Positions 33,554-43,395 are shown, counted from the stretch's first letter. The stretch is 64,000 nt of DNA from Aldehydirespirator sp965116865 (GCA_965116865.1 OZ220727.1:2294001-2358000), one strand, 5' to 3'. Numbers and translations: made by a program. The notes: generated from the sequence alone by a model not told the origin.

Positions 33554-34917
33554 CCGGCAAGGAACCCGTCGAGCACCCGATCGAGGATGAACTCCTCGTG
33601 CACGATCAGCCTTCGGGCGTCGAACAGGTCTTCGAGTCCGGGGTCCCACGGCGTAGGGCCACAGCCTTTCGAGTCGCGATCCAGTCGCACGCCGTCGCGT
33701 TCAGCCCGACGGACCGCTTCGTTGTAGTCCTTCGCGTCCATCTTCCAAGGACGGCAGCCGAGGTCGTGCATGCGCCGGCAGATGGCAAGCCCGGCTGCGT
33801 CGAAGTCGCCGTGGTACCGGAGGCGGGCTCCGGACTCCTGCAGTTGCTGCACCAGTGTGGTCACTGCAGTGGTGGGGTTTCCGTTGGCGGCAACCACGCA
33901 GCATCCCAGCCCGCGCTCGGCTGCGGCCTCCACGAGGCGCGGGTTCTCGACTACGAGGACGGGAGTGCCGGCAGGCGCCCTCAACGGGTGCCGGAGCATG
34001 GCGAGGAGGCTGATATGAAGGGGCAGGCTGGCACCGGTGCAGGCTCTAACGGCGAGGTCGATCGGGGAGTTCCCCGTCACGGGAATCGCCCACGTCAGCG
34101 CAGGTGCCGACACCCGGTCGGCCTGGATTCCCGAAGCCTCCCACAGTTCGCGGCCCTCGAGCGGCTCGCCGAGACGGCAGCGAAGGGCCCGCCTCACCAA
34201 GGACGCCAGTCTCGTGCCCTGGTCGAGCGCGTGCGACGAACCGAACAACGCGGCGGCCAACTCGGTGCGGCCGGCGCTGACAGGCTCCGTCTGATCGAGC
34301 GTGCTGTCGGTGCGCAGCCCGCATATGTGATGGCCGGAGCGGCCGGCGCTGACAGGCTCCGTCTGATCGAGCGTGCTGTCGGTGCGCAGCCCGCATATGT
34401 GATGGCCGGAGCGGCCGGCGCTGACAGGCTCCGTCTGATCGAGCCGGTCAAGAAGGCGGCGGACACCCCCGGCAAGGCTCACGGTCTCCTCCTCTTCGAG
34501 CCCGCTGAGCAGACCTGCGCCGACGACTCCCTCAGCCCATTGGGCCGCCCATGGCTCGGGCCAGTCGGCTACGGCGAGTTCCAGTGCGGTTCGGGCCGCC
34601 GCGGCGCGCCGGCGGGCAGTGCGCCGCTGCGCAGCCTCGTTCGACGGCGGACAACCGAGCCGGGTCAGAGCGCTGCACAAGTCATTGCCGATGCCGCGGT
34701 CGACGAGGGCCGCTTCGAGGTCGGCCAAGCCGAGGCGGCCCGTCGGCCGGCGACCCAGCAGCGATTCGAGAGCCAACTCCCCGGAGGGGCCGAGATCCGG
34801 CCGGGCCACCATGCCGCGTCGCTCCGGTCCTGACCGGTCGAGTTGTCGTCGGGCGGTCGCCCACAGCGGCTGCAGCCCCTTCTGCAAGAGCGGCTCCGGG
34901 ACGGGCCGGGTCGTCAC
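33550..34917 (-). CDS. jetD: Wadjet type II nuclease subunit JetD (DUF2399/TIGR02679)
   Basis: The protein has 455 aa from GTG 34917 (VTTRPVPEPLLQKGLQPLWA). The N-terminal part has RPDLGPSGELALESLLGRRP, typical of the family. The C-terminal DUF2399 Toprim-like domain has VLVVENPRLVEAA (catalytic Glu) and RYHGDFDAAGLAI (DxD). JetD is the DNA-cleaving subunit of Wadjet, which linearises small circular DNA extruded by the JetABC SMC complex. A 72-bp in-frame repeat (34279-34440) inserts about 50 residues (TLDQTEPVSAGRSGHHICGL). A 68-bp duplication upstream (34871-34985) copies the start region, so an upstream start is possible. It is last in the operon. Confidence 0.85.
   Translation of the reverse strand: MTTRPVPEPLLQKGLQPLWATARRQLDRSGPERRGMVARPDLGPSGELALESLLGRRPTGRLGLADLEAALVDRGIGNDLCSALTRLGCPPSNEAAQRRTARRRAAAARTALELAVADWPEPWAAQWAEGVVGAGLLSGLEEEETVSLAGGVRRLLDRLDQTEPVSAGRSGHHICGLRTDSTLDQTEPVSAGRSGHHICGLRTDSTLDQTEPVSAGRTELAAALFGSSHALDQGTRLASLVRRALRCRLGEPLEGRELWEASGIQADRVSAPALTWAIPVTGNSPIDLAVRACTGASLPLHISLLAMLRHPLRAPAGTPVLVVENPRLVEAAAERGLGCCVVAANGNPTTAVTTLVQQLQESGARLRYHGDFDAAGLAICRRMHDLGCRPWKMDAKDYNEAVRRAERDGVRLDRDSKGCGPTPWDPGLEDLFDARRLIVHEEFILDRVLDGFLAG
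34279..34445. repeat. 72-bp in-frame repeat in jetD, ~2.3 copies
   Basis: GACAGGCTCCGTCTGATCGA recurs at 34279, 34351 and 34423. Copies are identical. Confidence 0.95.
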
Positions 34918-35124
34918 GGGGTACCGGGGTGTGGCGGTTGCAGCCCCTTCTGCAAGAGCGGCTCCGGGACGGGCCGGGTCGTCACTGCCGCAGCCGGTGG
35001 GAGCGCGCAAACTCCCCGGTCCGGAGCCGCAGCGGGCGGGGCCGCAGCGTCCCAGCAGAGACCCCCGTTCGATCCGGGGCGCCCGCATGACGATCCCGCG
35101 GACGTGGCGTCGGGTGCGGGCCAG
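34871..35124. repeat. Duplications between jetB and jetD
   Basis: TGCAGCCCCTTCTGCAAGAG is repeated at 34871 and 34939 (68 bp), copying the jetD start region. The jetB C-terminal coding segment (GATCGAAC-GGGGTCTCTGCTG on the minus strand) is also repeated near 35055-35080. These explain why jetD no longer overlaps jetB. Confidence 0.75.
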
Positions 35125-36264
35125 TCACAGCAGAGACCCCTGTTCGATCCGGACGTCCGCGGTGTAGCGCCAGGCCGCGGGCAGGAGCCGCACAGGCTCG
35201 CCGCGCGCGTCGATGAGCCGGTGATCTGCAAGGAGCTCGAGAGCTGTATCCGCGAGGGCCTCGGGATCGTCAGCGAGCCGCGACCAGTAGCGGCGGTGCT
35301 CAGCCGCCAGCGAAGCCACGAGCTCGACGACCTCGGATCGCGAGACCGAGGTTGAACCGCTCGCCGTCAGCCGATCGACCAGCAGCAGCGCGGCGTGGGT
35401 CACGGTGCCGCTGCGGGGAAACCGGCTGTCGGTCATGCCGTCTTGCGGGTCGATGGCCGCCAGACCCTCGGCCCGGACTTCGAGCCGCAACCCGAACATC
35501 TCGTCGAAGATGCGGGACTCCTCGCCGAGGCGCCGCCTCAGCTCCGCCCACTCGTCGCCGGAGAGGTCGCTGCGGTACAGCACCGGCTCCTCCAGAAGGG
35601 CCGAGCGCATCCAGGCCCGCGACGACGACCGGCGCACCTCGGAACGGTCCAGCAGGTCCTCGACGGTCTCCGAGCGGGCCAACACAGGCAGCGGCAGCAG
35701 AGCGACACGGTCGGGCCGGATCCGCAGCACCGCGTCGGCCTCGCTGTCGTTTGCGTAGCGGTCGACCCGGTCGTGGGCCTCGCTGGCCGCGCCGTGGCGG
35801 ATCATCCACTTGAGCGCCGCTACGAGGGCGCGGCGGTCAGAGGCCGTCTCGGTCACCGACACCCCGGCCTCGGTCGCGGCCGAGCGGATCTCGTGCAGCA
35901 GGTCGCGCAGGCTGATAACGCTCGGACCCGAGGCCACGGCTGCCAGCGCGAGCGCGAGCATCGTGTACTCGCGCACCGAGAACAGCCGCCCGGGATCCGC
36001 GGCCGTGCGCAGCGCGCGGCGCTCCACGACGACGGTCGACTTGAAGAGGCGGGCTGTGTCCGCGGTCACTTCAAGGCGGTACCCGAACCTCTGCGTGAAC
36101 CAGCGGTCCAAGTCGTGCTCGTAGCGCCTGACCAGCCGGAAGGTGTCGGGGTCGCTCTCCGACAGGACCAGCGGGTGCTCGGCCAGATGGCGGGCCGCGG
36201 CCCTCAAGTCGAGTTCCCGGCGAGGATCGACGGATGCGGGTGCGGGTGCGGCTGTGGAGGTCAT
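35125..36264 (-). CDS. jetB: Wadjet type II subunit JetB (DUF2398/TIGR02678)
   Basis: The protein has 379 aa, normal length for TIGR02678. Recognisable segments: AAARHLAEHPLVLSESDPDT, VRRYEHDLDRWFTQRFGYRL, LFSVREYTMLALALAAVASG and a C-terminal winged-helix-like TDSRFPRSGTVTHAALLLVD. It corresponds to the MukE/MksE-type kite subunit of the SMC complex. Its ATG overlaps the jetA stop (ATGA), so translation is coupled. No damage or tandem array is seen inside this gene, unlike its three partners. Confidence 0.88.
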   Translation of the reverse strand: MTSTAAPAPASVDPRRELDLRAAARHLAEHPLVLSESDPDTFRLVRRYEHDLDRWFTQRFGYRLEVTADTARLFKSTVVVERRALRTAADPGRLFSVREYTMLALALAAVASGPSVISLRDLLHEIRSAATEAGVSVTETASDRRALVAALKWMIRHGAASEAHDRVDRYANDSEADAVLRIRPDRVALLPLPVLARSETVEDLLDRSEVRRSSSRAWMRSALLEEPVLYRSDLSGDEWAELRRRLGEESRIFDEMFGLRLEVRAEGLAAIDPQDGMTDSRFPRSGTVTHAALLLVDRLTASGSTSVSRSEVVELVASLAAEHRRYWSRLADDPEALADTALELLADHRLIDARGEPVRLLPAAWRYTADVRIEQGSLL

Positions 36265-38054
36265 GTCGCCGCTCCTGCCATCACCATGTCTTCGGGCGCC
36301 TCGTCTTCAGACGTCTCAGCATGGCGTAGGACCGCCGCGCCCGCGGCACCGGCCGGCCCGTCCGACGAAGCCGGTGCCGCCGCCTCGACAGCGACGACGG
36401 GGGCGACGGACACGACTAGGCCGTGCATCACGAGCCGGCCCTCGGGACATTCGACGGTGGTGCTCGCCCCCTCGATCCGCTGGACCGTGCACCGGACTCC
36501 GTGCTCGGTCACCGTCCGCACGTCGGAGTGCGCGTCGCCGGCGTGCCCTGACCGGCTGATCAGGTCTCGCAACATCGAGAAGCCGGCCACTGACATCTCG
36601 GCGCCGTCGACGCGGCCCCGGGAATCCGCGCGGTGCAGCAGTTCTGCGGCGGTGGCCTCTGCGGCGACACGGCTGCGTTCGCGGTCTTGCCGGATGCGCT
36701 CGCGTTCGCGCCGACGGTCGCGCACTGGTGTCGGCCTGCCGCGCGCCGTCGTGTCGCCCCGCTCACGCAACGAGACCGGCACGACAGCGCGGGGAGCGTC
36801 CTGCCAGGACGTGGTGGAAGGCGCCGGGTCGTCGGCATCCGCTGACAGTGTCCCCAGGCACCGGCACGAGACGAGGCCGAAGGCCGCCGCGGCGATCCCG
36901 TGCGCCTCGGCGGCGGTGGCGGCCCGGTCGAAGAACCCGGCGAGGCGCAAGAAGTCCGAGCGCCTCGACGTCGTGCCCAGACCGGCACGCGACAGCCGGG
37001 TCACGTTGGCGGTCAGGGTGCGCACAGCCGCCACCGCTTGACGCGTCAGCTGATCGAGCCGAGAGGTGCGCCCCGCCGGAGCCGCGAACCACTCTGCCAG
37101 GTGCTCCCAGTCCCTGGCCGCGCTGCCGGGCAGGCGGCGCACGGCGACGCTGCCTGCGAGTCCGGCGTCGTCCACCCGCGCGGCCAGGCCGCCGCTCAGC
37201 CGGTCCAGCAGCTGCGGCAGCCGGGGCAGCAGGGCATCGAGGCGGCGGGCGATGGGACGCGTCATGCGCTCGATCTCGGCCAGCTGCTCGGAGACGTAGG
37301 TGACCAGGACCCCCGCGAACAGCTGCACCTCGTCGGCGTTGAGGTCGTAGCGGCTCTGCCACTGGTTGAGGTCTGCGAAGAACTGGGTCAACTCGGTGGT
37401 GAAGAGCTCGTGGACGTCGAAGACGGAGCGAACCTTGCCGGCGAGATCCTCCGCTGATGCACCCTCGAAGTTCTCGGCGGCGTCGCCGAGTTCGCGCAGA
37501 GCGCGGTCCAGGTCGCGCAGACGTCCCGCCTGGACGTCGGCGATCTCGTCCACCCTGGAGAGCACCCCCTCGGCGATCCGGAAGACCTCCTGCCCGGCGC
37601 GGGTGATCAAGTACCGGTTGCGGCGCCGGTAGTAGTCCTCGAGGCTCGACGGGTTGCCGACCGAGGACGAGGCTGTCAGGTTCCCCCAGCCCCGCAGGCT
37701 CTCCAGCCGGTCGGCGACCACGGCCGGATCGATTCCACCGCCCTTGACGGCCGGCTCGGCCGCGACCTCCTCCGGCGTGAACTCAGCGAAGAACGTCCCG
37801 GCGAACACGCCGAGGATCGTTCGATAGTCGCGCCACTCCGGCGCCGCCAGATACCGGAACAGCAGCCGGGCGCGATCCGCGGAGTCGGGGAGCTCCGCTG
37901 CCGCCGTCATGTCTGCGGACGCCCGGACCGGCGGGGAACACATGTGACCGACCCCCCCGGGGAGCTCCGCTGCCGCCGTCATGTCTGCGGACGCCCGGAC
38001 CGGCGGGGAACACATGTGACCGACCCCCCCGGGGAGCTCCGCTGCCGCCGTCAT
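36261..38054 (-). CDS. jetA: Wadjet type II kleisin-like subunit JetA (DUF2397/TIGR02677)
   Basis: The protein has 597 aa from ATG 38054, which overlaps the jetC stop (ATGA). Family features follow LFRYLAAPEWRDYRTILGVF, including GTFFAEFTPEEVA, DYYRRRNRYLITRAGQEVFR and ELTQFFADLNQWQSRYDLNA. A 72-bp duplication has copied the start codon region, giving three candidate in-frame ATGs at 38054, 37982 and 37910 (549 aa from the last). The N-terminal extension MTAAAELPGGVGHMCSPPVR is therefore repeat-derived. JetA is the kleisin linking the JetC heads. The last ~50 residues are Ala-rich. Confidence 0.88.
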   Translation of the reverse strand: MTAAAELPGGVGHMCSPPVRASADMTAAAELPGGVGHMCSPPVRASADMTAAAELPDSADRARLLFRYLAAPEWRDYRTILGVFAGTFFAEFTPEEVAAEPAVKGGGIDPAVVADRLESLRGWGNLTASSSVGNPSSLEDYYRRRNRYLITRAGQEVFRIAEGVLSRVDEIADVQAGRLRDLDRALRELGDAAENFEGASAEDLAGKVRSVFDVHELFTTELTQFFADLNQWQSRYDLNADEVQLFAGVLVTYVSEQLAEIERMTRPIARRLDALLPRLPQLLDRLSGGLAARVDDAGLAGSVAVRRLPGSAARDWEHLAEWFAAPAGRTSRLDQLTRQAVAAVRTLTANVTRLSRAGLGTTSRRSDFLRLAGFFDRAATAAEAHGIAAAAFGLVSCRCLGTLSADADDPAPSTTSWQDAPRAVVPVSLRERGDTTARGRPTPVRDRRRERERIRQDRERSRVAAEATAAELLHRADSRGRVDGAEMSVAGFSMLRDLISRSGHAGDAHSDVRTVTEHGVRCTVQRIEGASTTVECPEGRLVMHGLVVSVAPVVAVEAAAPASSDGPAGAAGAAVLRHAETSEDEAPEDMVMAGAAT

Positions 38055-38060
38055 GTCTGC
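37895..38060. repeat. 72-bp repeat duplicating the jetA start codon, ~2.3 copies
   Basis: CCGCCGTCATGTCTGCGGAC recurs 72 bp apart, giving start codons at 37910, 37982 and 38054. The unit also carries CCCCCCCGGGGAGCTCCGC. Copies are identical. Confidence 0.95.
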
Positions 38061-41000
38061 GGACGCCGTTCGAGCGTGGCGCCGTCCCACCGATAATGCT
38101 CCAGCAGGATGGCGCCGAGCCTGGCGTCCCTCACGACCTCGGTTATGGCCAGTTCGGGCACGGTCGCGTGCGTGCCCCACAGCCTCTCGCTGGTGGCGAT
38201 CAGGTCGAGGTCGAGGTCGACGAGCAGCCCGAACAGCTTGGCGTGGTTGTCTTCGGAGACCTTGGCGAAGGCGTCGTCGAGAACGACGAACCGGGCCACG
38301 GCCCGCCCTTCGTGGCCGCTCTCGCCGGCCTGCTCCGCCATGGAGTCGCACGACGCCGCTACCGCCGCGAACAACGGCAGATAAGTCACGAGCTTCTTCT
38401 CGCCCTCCGACAGCGGCGTGTTCCGGCTCAGCCTCCTCTCGTTGTCACGGGGGCGTTGCACCATCACCGCCATGTCGTGCCACCGCTTGTAGTCGAGCGC
38501 CTCGGAGATGAGCCGGCGGTAGGGGACGTCGGGCTGGAGGGCCCGGGCCTCCTGCAGGTGGTCGGACAACGCTCGGCGCAGTTCGCTCTCATCGTCCGGG
38601 GTGCGGAGTTCGGGCAGCTTCGTGAGCAGGTCGATCATGCTGTTTGTGGCCGGGTCGAGTTCGCCGGAGCGTCGCCACCGCAGGCGAACCCCGACATCGT
38701 GGGCCGTCCTGACCGAGCCCAGGCGCTCGTTCATCCTCTTCACCAGCCTCGCCGCGCCGTGGACACGCTCGGCGATCTCGCGTGCGATGAGGCCCTGCAG
38801 CAACTCCCGCAGAGCTTCGCTCTGCTTGTGATCGAGCAGAGCGACCATCTGGTCGCGCTGGTCCGAGACAGCCCGAGCAGAGGCCGCCAGCGGTGCTCTT
38901 CCCGACGGCCCGGTTACCTCCACCACGAGCGGAAGGGCCGGATCCGGCTGAAGCGGCTCCACATCCCATCCCGCTCCCAGCGTGTCACGTCGCCGCCTCA
39001 ACGACTGCCTGACGCTGTCGGCGGTGATCCTCGCCGTGCCGTTCGAGCCGTCCATGCCCTGGGATGCGCCGGCAGACCGGTCCCGGTCGGTTGCGGACCC
39101 GGAGCCGGGCGCCTCACCCGCTTCGACGACGGGCCTGCCGCTCCTGTCCGAGTCCCGGTCGGTTGCGGACCCGGAGCCGGGCGCCTCACCCGCTTCGACG
39201 ACGGGCCTGCCGCTCCTGTCCGAGTCCCGGTCGGTTGCGGACCCGGAGCCGGGCGCCTCACCCGCTTCGACGACGGGCCTGCCGCTCCTGGTCGAGACAT
39301 CGCCGCCTGTCCCGTCGAGCAGACGGTCGACGGCATCCAGCACCTGGCGCAGACCCTTCGAGCCTGTCGCTTCGCTCACGACCGGTGCAGGCGGATCGCC
39401 GGCCGGCGCTGAGACGGCGTCGAGCAGACCGGGCACAGCGAGCGCCTCGATGAACGCCGCCCGGGCCTCCTCGCAGGCGTCCTCGGCCCGGGCCCGCTCC
39501 TCGCCGGCCGTCCGTGCCGAAGCCTGCGCCTCCGCCCGGACTTCCACCGCTTCGTCTCGCTGCTCGCGGACCTCCGGCAGGAGATCCTCGACCTGCCCCA
39601 ACTCTGCCCGGCAGCGGTCGCGCGTGGACACAACCTCCGCGTACTCCGCGCCGATGCTGTCCTCGATGGTCGCCAGGCGGGCGCACTGGCGGTCGTGCTC
39701 GGACTCGATCCCGGACAGGTCGGCCCGCTCGGCGCGTAGGTCCGCATGGGCCGCTCGCCGGCGGGCCGCGGTCCCGCGCCAGCCGTCTAGCGAGCGTGTC
39801 AGAGCCTCCAGCAGCGATCGGCACCTGTCCAGGCCGGCGTTCAGACCGCGCAGATCGTTGCGCACCGCATCGAGGCCGCCGCGGTCCTGCGGGAGTTGGA
39901 GCGTCACCGCGACACGCTGGAGCTCGTTCGAGGCGCCGGCCGCGGCTCGCTCTGCCTCGCGGCGTTCGGCGGCGGCCGCGTCTCTGTTCGCGTCTGCCTC
40001 GTCGACAGCGCGGGCCGCGGCCGCCACATCGGCGGCGGCTGCGAGGATCGCAGCGTCGGAGGGGAGACGTTCTTGGAGTCTCCGAGCCTCTGCCAGCGAC
40101 GATCGGCACCGGTCCAGTTCCGCCTCGCTGGCGCGCACGACGGCCAGAGCCGAGGCCAGCAGGGCCGACGCTTCCTGCCGCTCGCGTTCCAGCGCCTCCC
40201 GGCGGGCGGTCGCCCCGACGAACTCGGGCCGGTCCTTGAGATGGCGACCGTGCAGAGCGCCGACCCTGAAGGAGCCGTCGGCGGCCGCAACCGTGGCGGC
40301 GTCGCTCGACGGGTCGCAGGAGATCGACTGGAGCAGTCGGACCACCGAATCCGTGTCCACCCTGTTGTCGAGGCGGGCCGGGACGGTCGCGTCGAGGCAG
40401 GCGCTGAGAGGGTCGGCCACCGGTTGCGCCGCGACTGCGACGAGTTCACCGCCGGCCAACTCGAGGCCTCCACCCTCCAGCAGCCGGGCGGAGAGCAGGC
40501 CCGAGGACTCGAGAGCGGCCTCCAGTCCGCAGCGCTCGGCCTCGGTGAGGTGCGCCTTGAAGTCGATCAGATCGGCGAGGCAGTAATCGGCTTCAGTCTG
40601 CCAACCGAGTCTGGGAGGCTCAGGCTCGGTGCGGTCGGCCAGCGCATCCACCAGGTCTCGTGCCTCAGTGGCCGAGGCCCGCTCGCCGCTCAGCCGGACC
40701 TCGATCGCAGCAGCAGACTCGTGCCAGTGTCCGATCAGTTCCTCGCACGCAGACGACAGCTCGGTCCGCAAGGTCTCGACAGTGTCGGAGGCGGCAGCCG
40801 GCGCCGAGTCCACGACGGCGTCCGAAGTCACCGAACCGGCCGACGCCTCGCCCCCGCCGGAGCCCGGCGCCGACGCCGAGCCCATGACGGCGCTCGATGT
40901 CACCGTGTCTGTCGCCGAGCCGTCCGACACGTCGCTGCTGCCGGAGCGAGCATCAGTCCGCTGGTGCGGCAAGCCGGGGACGGGCTGGCAGCCGTCCGGA

Positions 41001-43012
41001 ACCTCGACATCGCCGGAGCGAGCAGCCAGTGCCGCATCCGCCGGCGAGCCGTCACCGGCCGGCTCGCCAGCGTCCTGCCCGGCCGCAGCGAGGACGGACG
41101 CTCCGTGCGTCTCCAAGCCTGCGCTCCGAAGCACAGGTCCGGCCTCCGACGCCCAGAGCCGGGCGCTGTCATACCACTCGCGGCGTGCCGCGACCAGGCG
41201 CTGGTCCTGCTCGGCCAGACGGCCCGAGCAGCGGTCGGCTGCACCGGAAGCATCCTCGTGCCTCGACTCGGCCCGACTGAGAGCGGTCTCGGCGGCGTCG
41301 AGCGCGGCCCGAGCCTCATCGACTTCGTCGATGGCCGTCTGCCGAGCGAGGACAGCTCCGCTCGTCGCGTTGAGCCCACTCAGCATCGCCGAGTCGTCGA
41401 ACGTGTCGGCGGGCTCGGATGCGCCGCCTTCAGCGAGTGCGGTCTCGGCGAGGTTGATCGGCCCGGGCGGGCGGCGACCGATCCTGCAGAGCTCGCTGAG
41501 CTCGGCCGCGTCCGCGACCTCGACGTTGAGCGCGGCCACATCGCGGCGGCCGCGCCCGCCGGCCTCCAGCAACTCTCCGGTGGCTGATTCCAAGCGCTCC
41601 TCGCTCCTGGCGACCCGGGCGGCGGCGTTCTCGCGCCGCCGGGCCAAGTCGGCCACGAAGTCTCGCAGGGCGTCGAGCTCCTGACCCTCGCGGTAGGCAC
41701 GCGACTCCTCGAGCGCGGAGATCTCGCTTCGCAGGCGGTCGGCTGTGCGCTCTTGTTCTTCGATGGCATCGCTCAGCCGGACAACCTCCGCCTCGGCCGC
41801 CTCCGCGGCCCGCTGCTTGTCCTTCTCGTCGCGGGTGCGGCCTCGCTGTCGGGACAGCCGGGAGCGTCCCTCGGCCGCGCGCCGCCGCAGTTCGTCGGCG
41901 CAGTAGGCGCGGTACACGTCGAGCAGGCCGCCGATCGCTTCGGACGTGCGTTCCAGGTCGGTCACGTTGCGGCGGTGCTCCTCGAGGTCGTCGAGCGGCT
42001 GGGCGGCCTCGGCCAGCGCCTGCTCCGAGAGCTGCGGAAGCGCCTCGACCAGATGCTCGGGCAGTTCGATGTCGATGCGGTCGCCCACTCGGGGACTGCG
42101 AACCACATGGATGAGTCCGATGTGCTGATCGATCGGCACGCCGCCGAAGAGGCGCTGCTGCACGGCATGCCGGTAGTCGGAGCGGCGCCGGTCGCCGAAC
42201 ACCTCGTCGCCGTCGAGAGCGGCGCGAAGCCCCTCCGCGGACAGCGGCTGCCCGCCCACCACGAGGTCGACATCGCGGCCGGGTCGCTTCGAGGTGACGA
42301 ACCACCAGGTCGACACGCTGTCGGACTGCCGGTTGGCCCTGATCCCGCAGCCGCACACGAAGTGCTCGCCCCGACGCTCGAACTCGATCCACAGGTAGCC
42401 CACCGGCTGCGGGTCGTCCCGCCCGCTGAGCATCCAGGACTTGAGGATGCCGGTCTGCTCGCCGGCGGCGTCGATCCGGCCCGGACGGGCGGTCAGCAGG
42501 AACGGCAGCAGCATGTTCATGGCCGTCGACTTGCCCGAACCGTTGACTCCCCGCAGCAGCAGCCGCCCCCCGGCGAACTCCAGCACCTCGTTCTCGTACT
42601 GGTAGACGTTGACGATCCCGGCCCGGTTCAGCCGCCACCGGCGGCCGCTCGCGCCCTTCGCATGGTCCGAATCGTCCACCCGGCTAGCGTTGCCTACAGC
42701 GAGCGCCGCCAGATCGTGCGCGAGCGGATGACGCCGGTCCGAATCGTCCACCCGGCTAGCGTTGCCCACAGCGAGCGCCGCCAGATCGTGCGCGAGCGGA
42801 TGACGCCGGTCCGAATCGTCCACCCGGCTAGCGTTGCCCACAGCGAGCGCCGCCAGATCGTGCGTGAACGGATGACGCCGGTCCGAATCGTCCACCCGGC
42901 TAGCGTTGCCCACAGCGAGCGCCGCCAGATCGTGCGTGAACGGATGACGCCGGTCCGAATCGTCCACCCGGCTAGCGTTGCCCACAGCCGCTTCACTCAC
43001 ATCGGCCAACAT
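38051..43012 (-). CDS. jetC: Wadjet type II SMC-like ATPase JetC (TIGR02680)
   Basis: The protein has 1653 aa from ATG 43012. The N-terminal head begins RRWRLNRAGIVNVYQYENEV with Walker A LLRGVNGSGKSTAMN (~residue 154). Long Ala/Glu/Arg coiled coils surround a hinge-like middle. The C-terminal head has the ABC signature TPLSEGEKKLVTYL (~1530) and Walker B RFVVLDDAFAKV (~1572), plus IATSERLWG. JetC is the loop-extruding motor of Wadjet, which recognises and helps cut small circular plasmids. Two 72-bp arrays lie inside: VGNASRVDDSDRRHPLAHDL repeated ~4.5 times at the N-terminus (42665-42985), and SGRPVVEAGEAPGSGSATDR repeated three times (39081-39296). It is first in the operon, whereas jetABCD is the usual order. 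Confidence 0.9.
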   Translation of the reverse strand: MLADVSEAAVGNASRVDDSDRRHPFTHDLAALAVGNASRVDDSDRRHPFTHDLAALAVGNASRVDDSDRRHPLAHDLAALAVGNASRVDDSDRRHPLAHDLAALAVGNASRVDDSDHAKGASGRRWRLNRAGIVNVYQYENEVLEFAGGRLLLRGVNGSGKSTAMNMLLPFLLTARPGRIDAAGEQTGILKSWMLSGRDDPQPVGYLWIEFERRGEHFVCGCGIRANRQSDSVSTWWFVTSKRPGRDVDLVVGGQPLSAEGLRAALDGDEVFGDRRRSDYRHAVQQRLFGGVPIDQHIGLIHVVRSPRVGDRIDIELPEHLVEALPQLSEQALAEAAQPLDDLEEHRRNVTDLERTSEAIGGLLDVYRAYCADELRRRAAEGRSRLSRQRGRTRDEKDKQRAAEAAEAEVVRLSDAIEEQERTADRLRSEISALEESRAYREGQELDALRDFVADLARRRENAAARVARSEERLESATGELLEAGGRGRRDVAALNVEVADAAELSELCRIGRRPPGPINLAETALAEGGASEPADTFDDSAMLSGLNATSGAVLARQTAIDEVDEARAALDAAETALSRAESRHEDASGAADRCSGRLAEQDQRLVAARREWYDSARLWASEAGPVLRSAGLETHGASVLAAAGQDAGEPAGDGSPADAALAARSGDVEVPDGCQPVPGLPHQRTDARSGSSDVSDGSATDTVTSSAVMGSASAPGSGGGEASAGSVTSDAVVDSAPAAASDTVETLRTELSSACEELIGHWHESAAAIEVRLSGERASATEARDLVDALADRTEPEPPRLGWQTEADYCLADLIDFKAHLTEAERCGLEAALESSGLLSARLLEGGGLELAGGELVAVAAQPVADPLSACLDATVPARLDNRVDTDSVVRLLQSISCDPSSDAATVAAADGSFRVGALHGRHLKDRPEFVGATARREALERERQEASALLASALAVVRASEAELDRCRSSLAEARRLQERLPSDAAILAAAADVAAAARAVDEADANRDAAAAERREAERAAAGASNELQRVAVTLQLPQDRGGLDAVRNDLRGLNAGLDRCRSLLEALTRSLDGWRGTAARRRAAHADLRAERADLSGIESEHDRQCARLATIEDSIGAEYAEVVSTRDRCRAELGQVEDLLPEVREQRDEAVEVRAEAQASARTAGEERARAEDACEEARAAFIEALAVPGLLDAVSAPAGDPPAPVVSEATGSKGLRQVLDAVDRLLDGTGGDVSTRSGRPVVEAGEAPGSGSATDRDSDRSGRPVVEAGEAPGSGSATDRDSDRSGRPVVEAGEAPGSGSATDRDRSAGASQGMDGSNGTARITADSVRQSLRRRRDTLGAGWDVEPLQPDPALPLVVEVTGPSGRAPLAASARAVSDQRDQMVALLDHKQSEALRELLQGLIAREIAERVHGAARLVKRMNERLGSVRTAHDVGVRLRWRRSGELDPATNSMIDLLTKLPELRTPDDESELRRALSDHLQEARALQPDVPYRRLISEALDYKRWHDMAVMVQRPRDNERRLSRNTPLSEGEKKLVTYLPLFAAVAASCDSMAEQAGESGHEGRAVARFVVLDDAFAKVSEDNHAKLFGLLVDLDLDLIATSERLWGTHATVPELAITEVVRDARLGAILLEHYRWDGATLERRPQT
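39081..39296. repeat. 72-bp in-frame repeat in the JetC C-terminal half, 3 copies
   Basis: TCCCGGTCGGTTGCGGACCC begins at 39081, 39153 and 39225, giving 24 residues per unit, rich in Gly/Ser/Asp. Copies are identical apart from the last few bases. Confidence 0.95.
42665..42990. repeat. 72-bp in-frame repeat at the JetC N-terminus, ~4.5 copies
   Basis: GTCCGAATCGTCCACCCGGC begins at 42665, 42737, 42809, 42881 and 42953. Two variants differ at GCGCGAGCGG/GCGTGAACGG. It pushes the ATPase head about 95 residues from the start. Confidence 0.95.
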
Positions 43013-43195
43013 AACGCGGGCATGTGACAGCCAAGGCACGCTTCCAGGCAGACGCTCTGCCCCGGTCGGCGGCATGCCGAGCCCGCGTCGAAGCTGCGGA
43101 CCCACCCCGCGCGGCCTCCGGCCGGCACCGGGAGCGGAGGCAGCGCGCCGATGAAGCCGAGCCCGTCAAATCAGGCCGCTCGGCCGGCGCCGGAA

Positions 43196-43395
43196 GCGGA
43201 ACCCCACGAGGGCGGTCCCGTCACCCGCGACGCCCGAACGCGCGCAGCACCGGCCCGTACTCTCTCAGGCGGAACCCCACGAGGGCGGTCCCGTCACCCG
43301 CGACGCCCGAACGCGCGCAGCACCGGCCCGTACTCTCTCAGGCGGAACCCCACGAGGGCGGTCCCGTCATCCGCGACTACAGCCGCTCGGCCGGC
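43196..43395. repeat. 73-bp tandem repeat upstream of jetC, ~2.7 copies
   Basis: GCGGAACCCCACGAGGGCGG starts at 43196, 43269 and 43342. It occupies the intergenic region 43013-43499, which otherwise holds nothing I recognise apart from a second copy of GGGGCGGGGTCGATGAGCCG (about 43465) duplicated from the next gene's 3' end. Confidence 0.9.
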
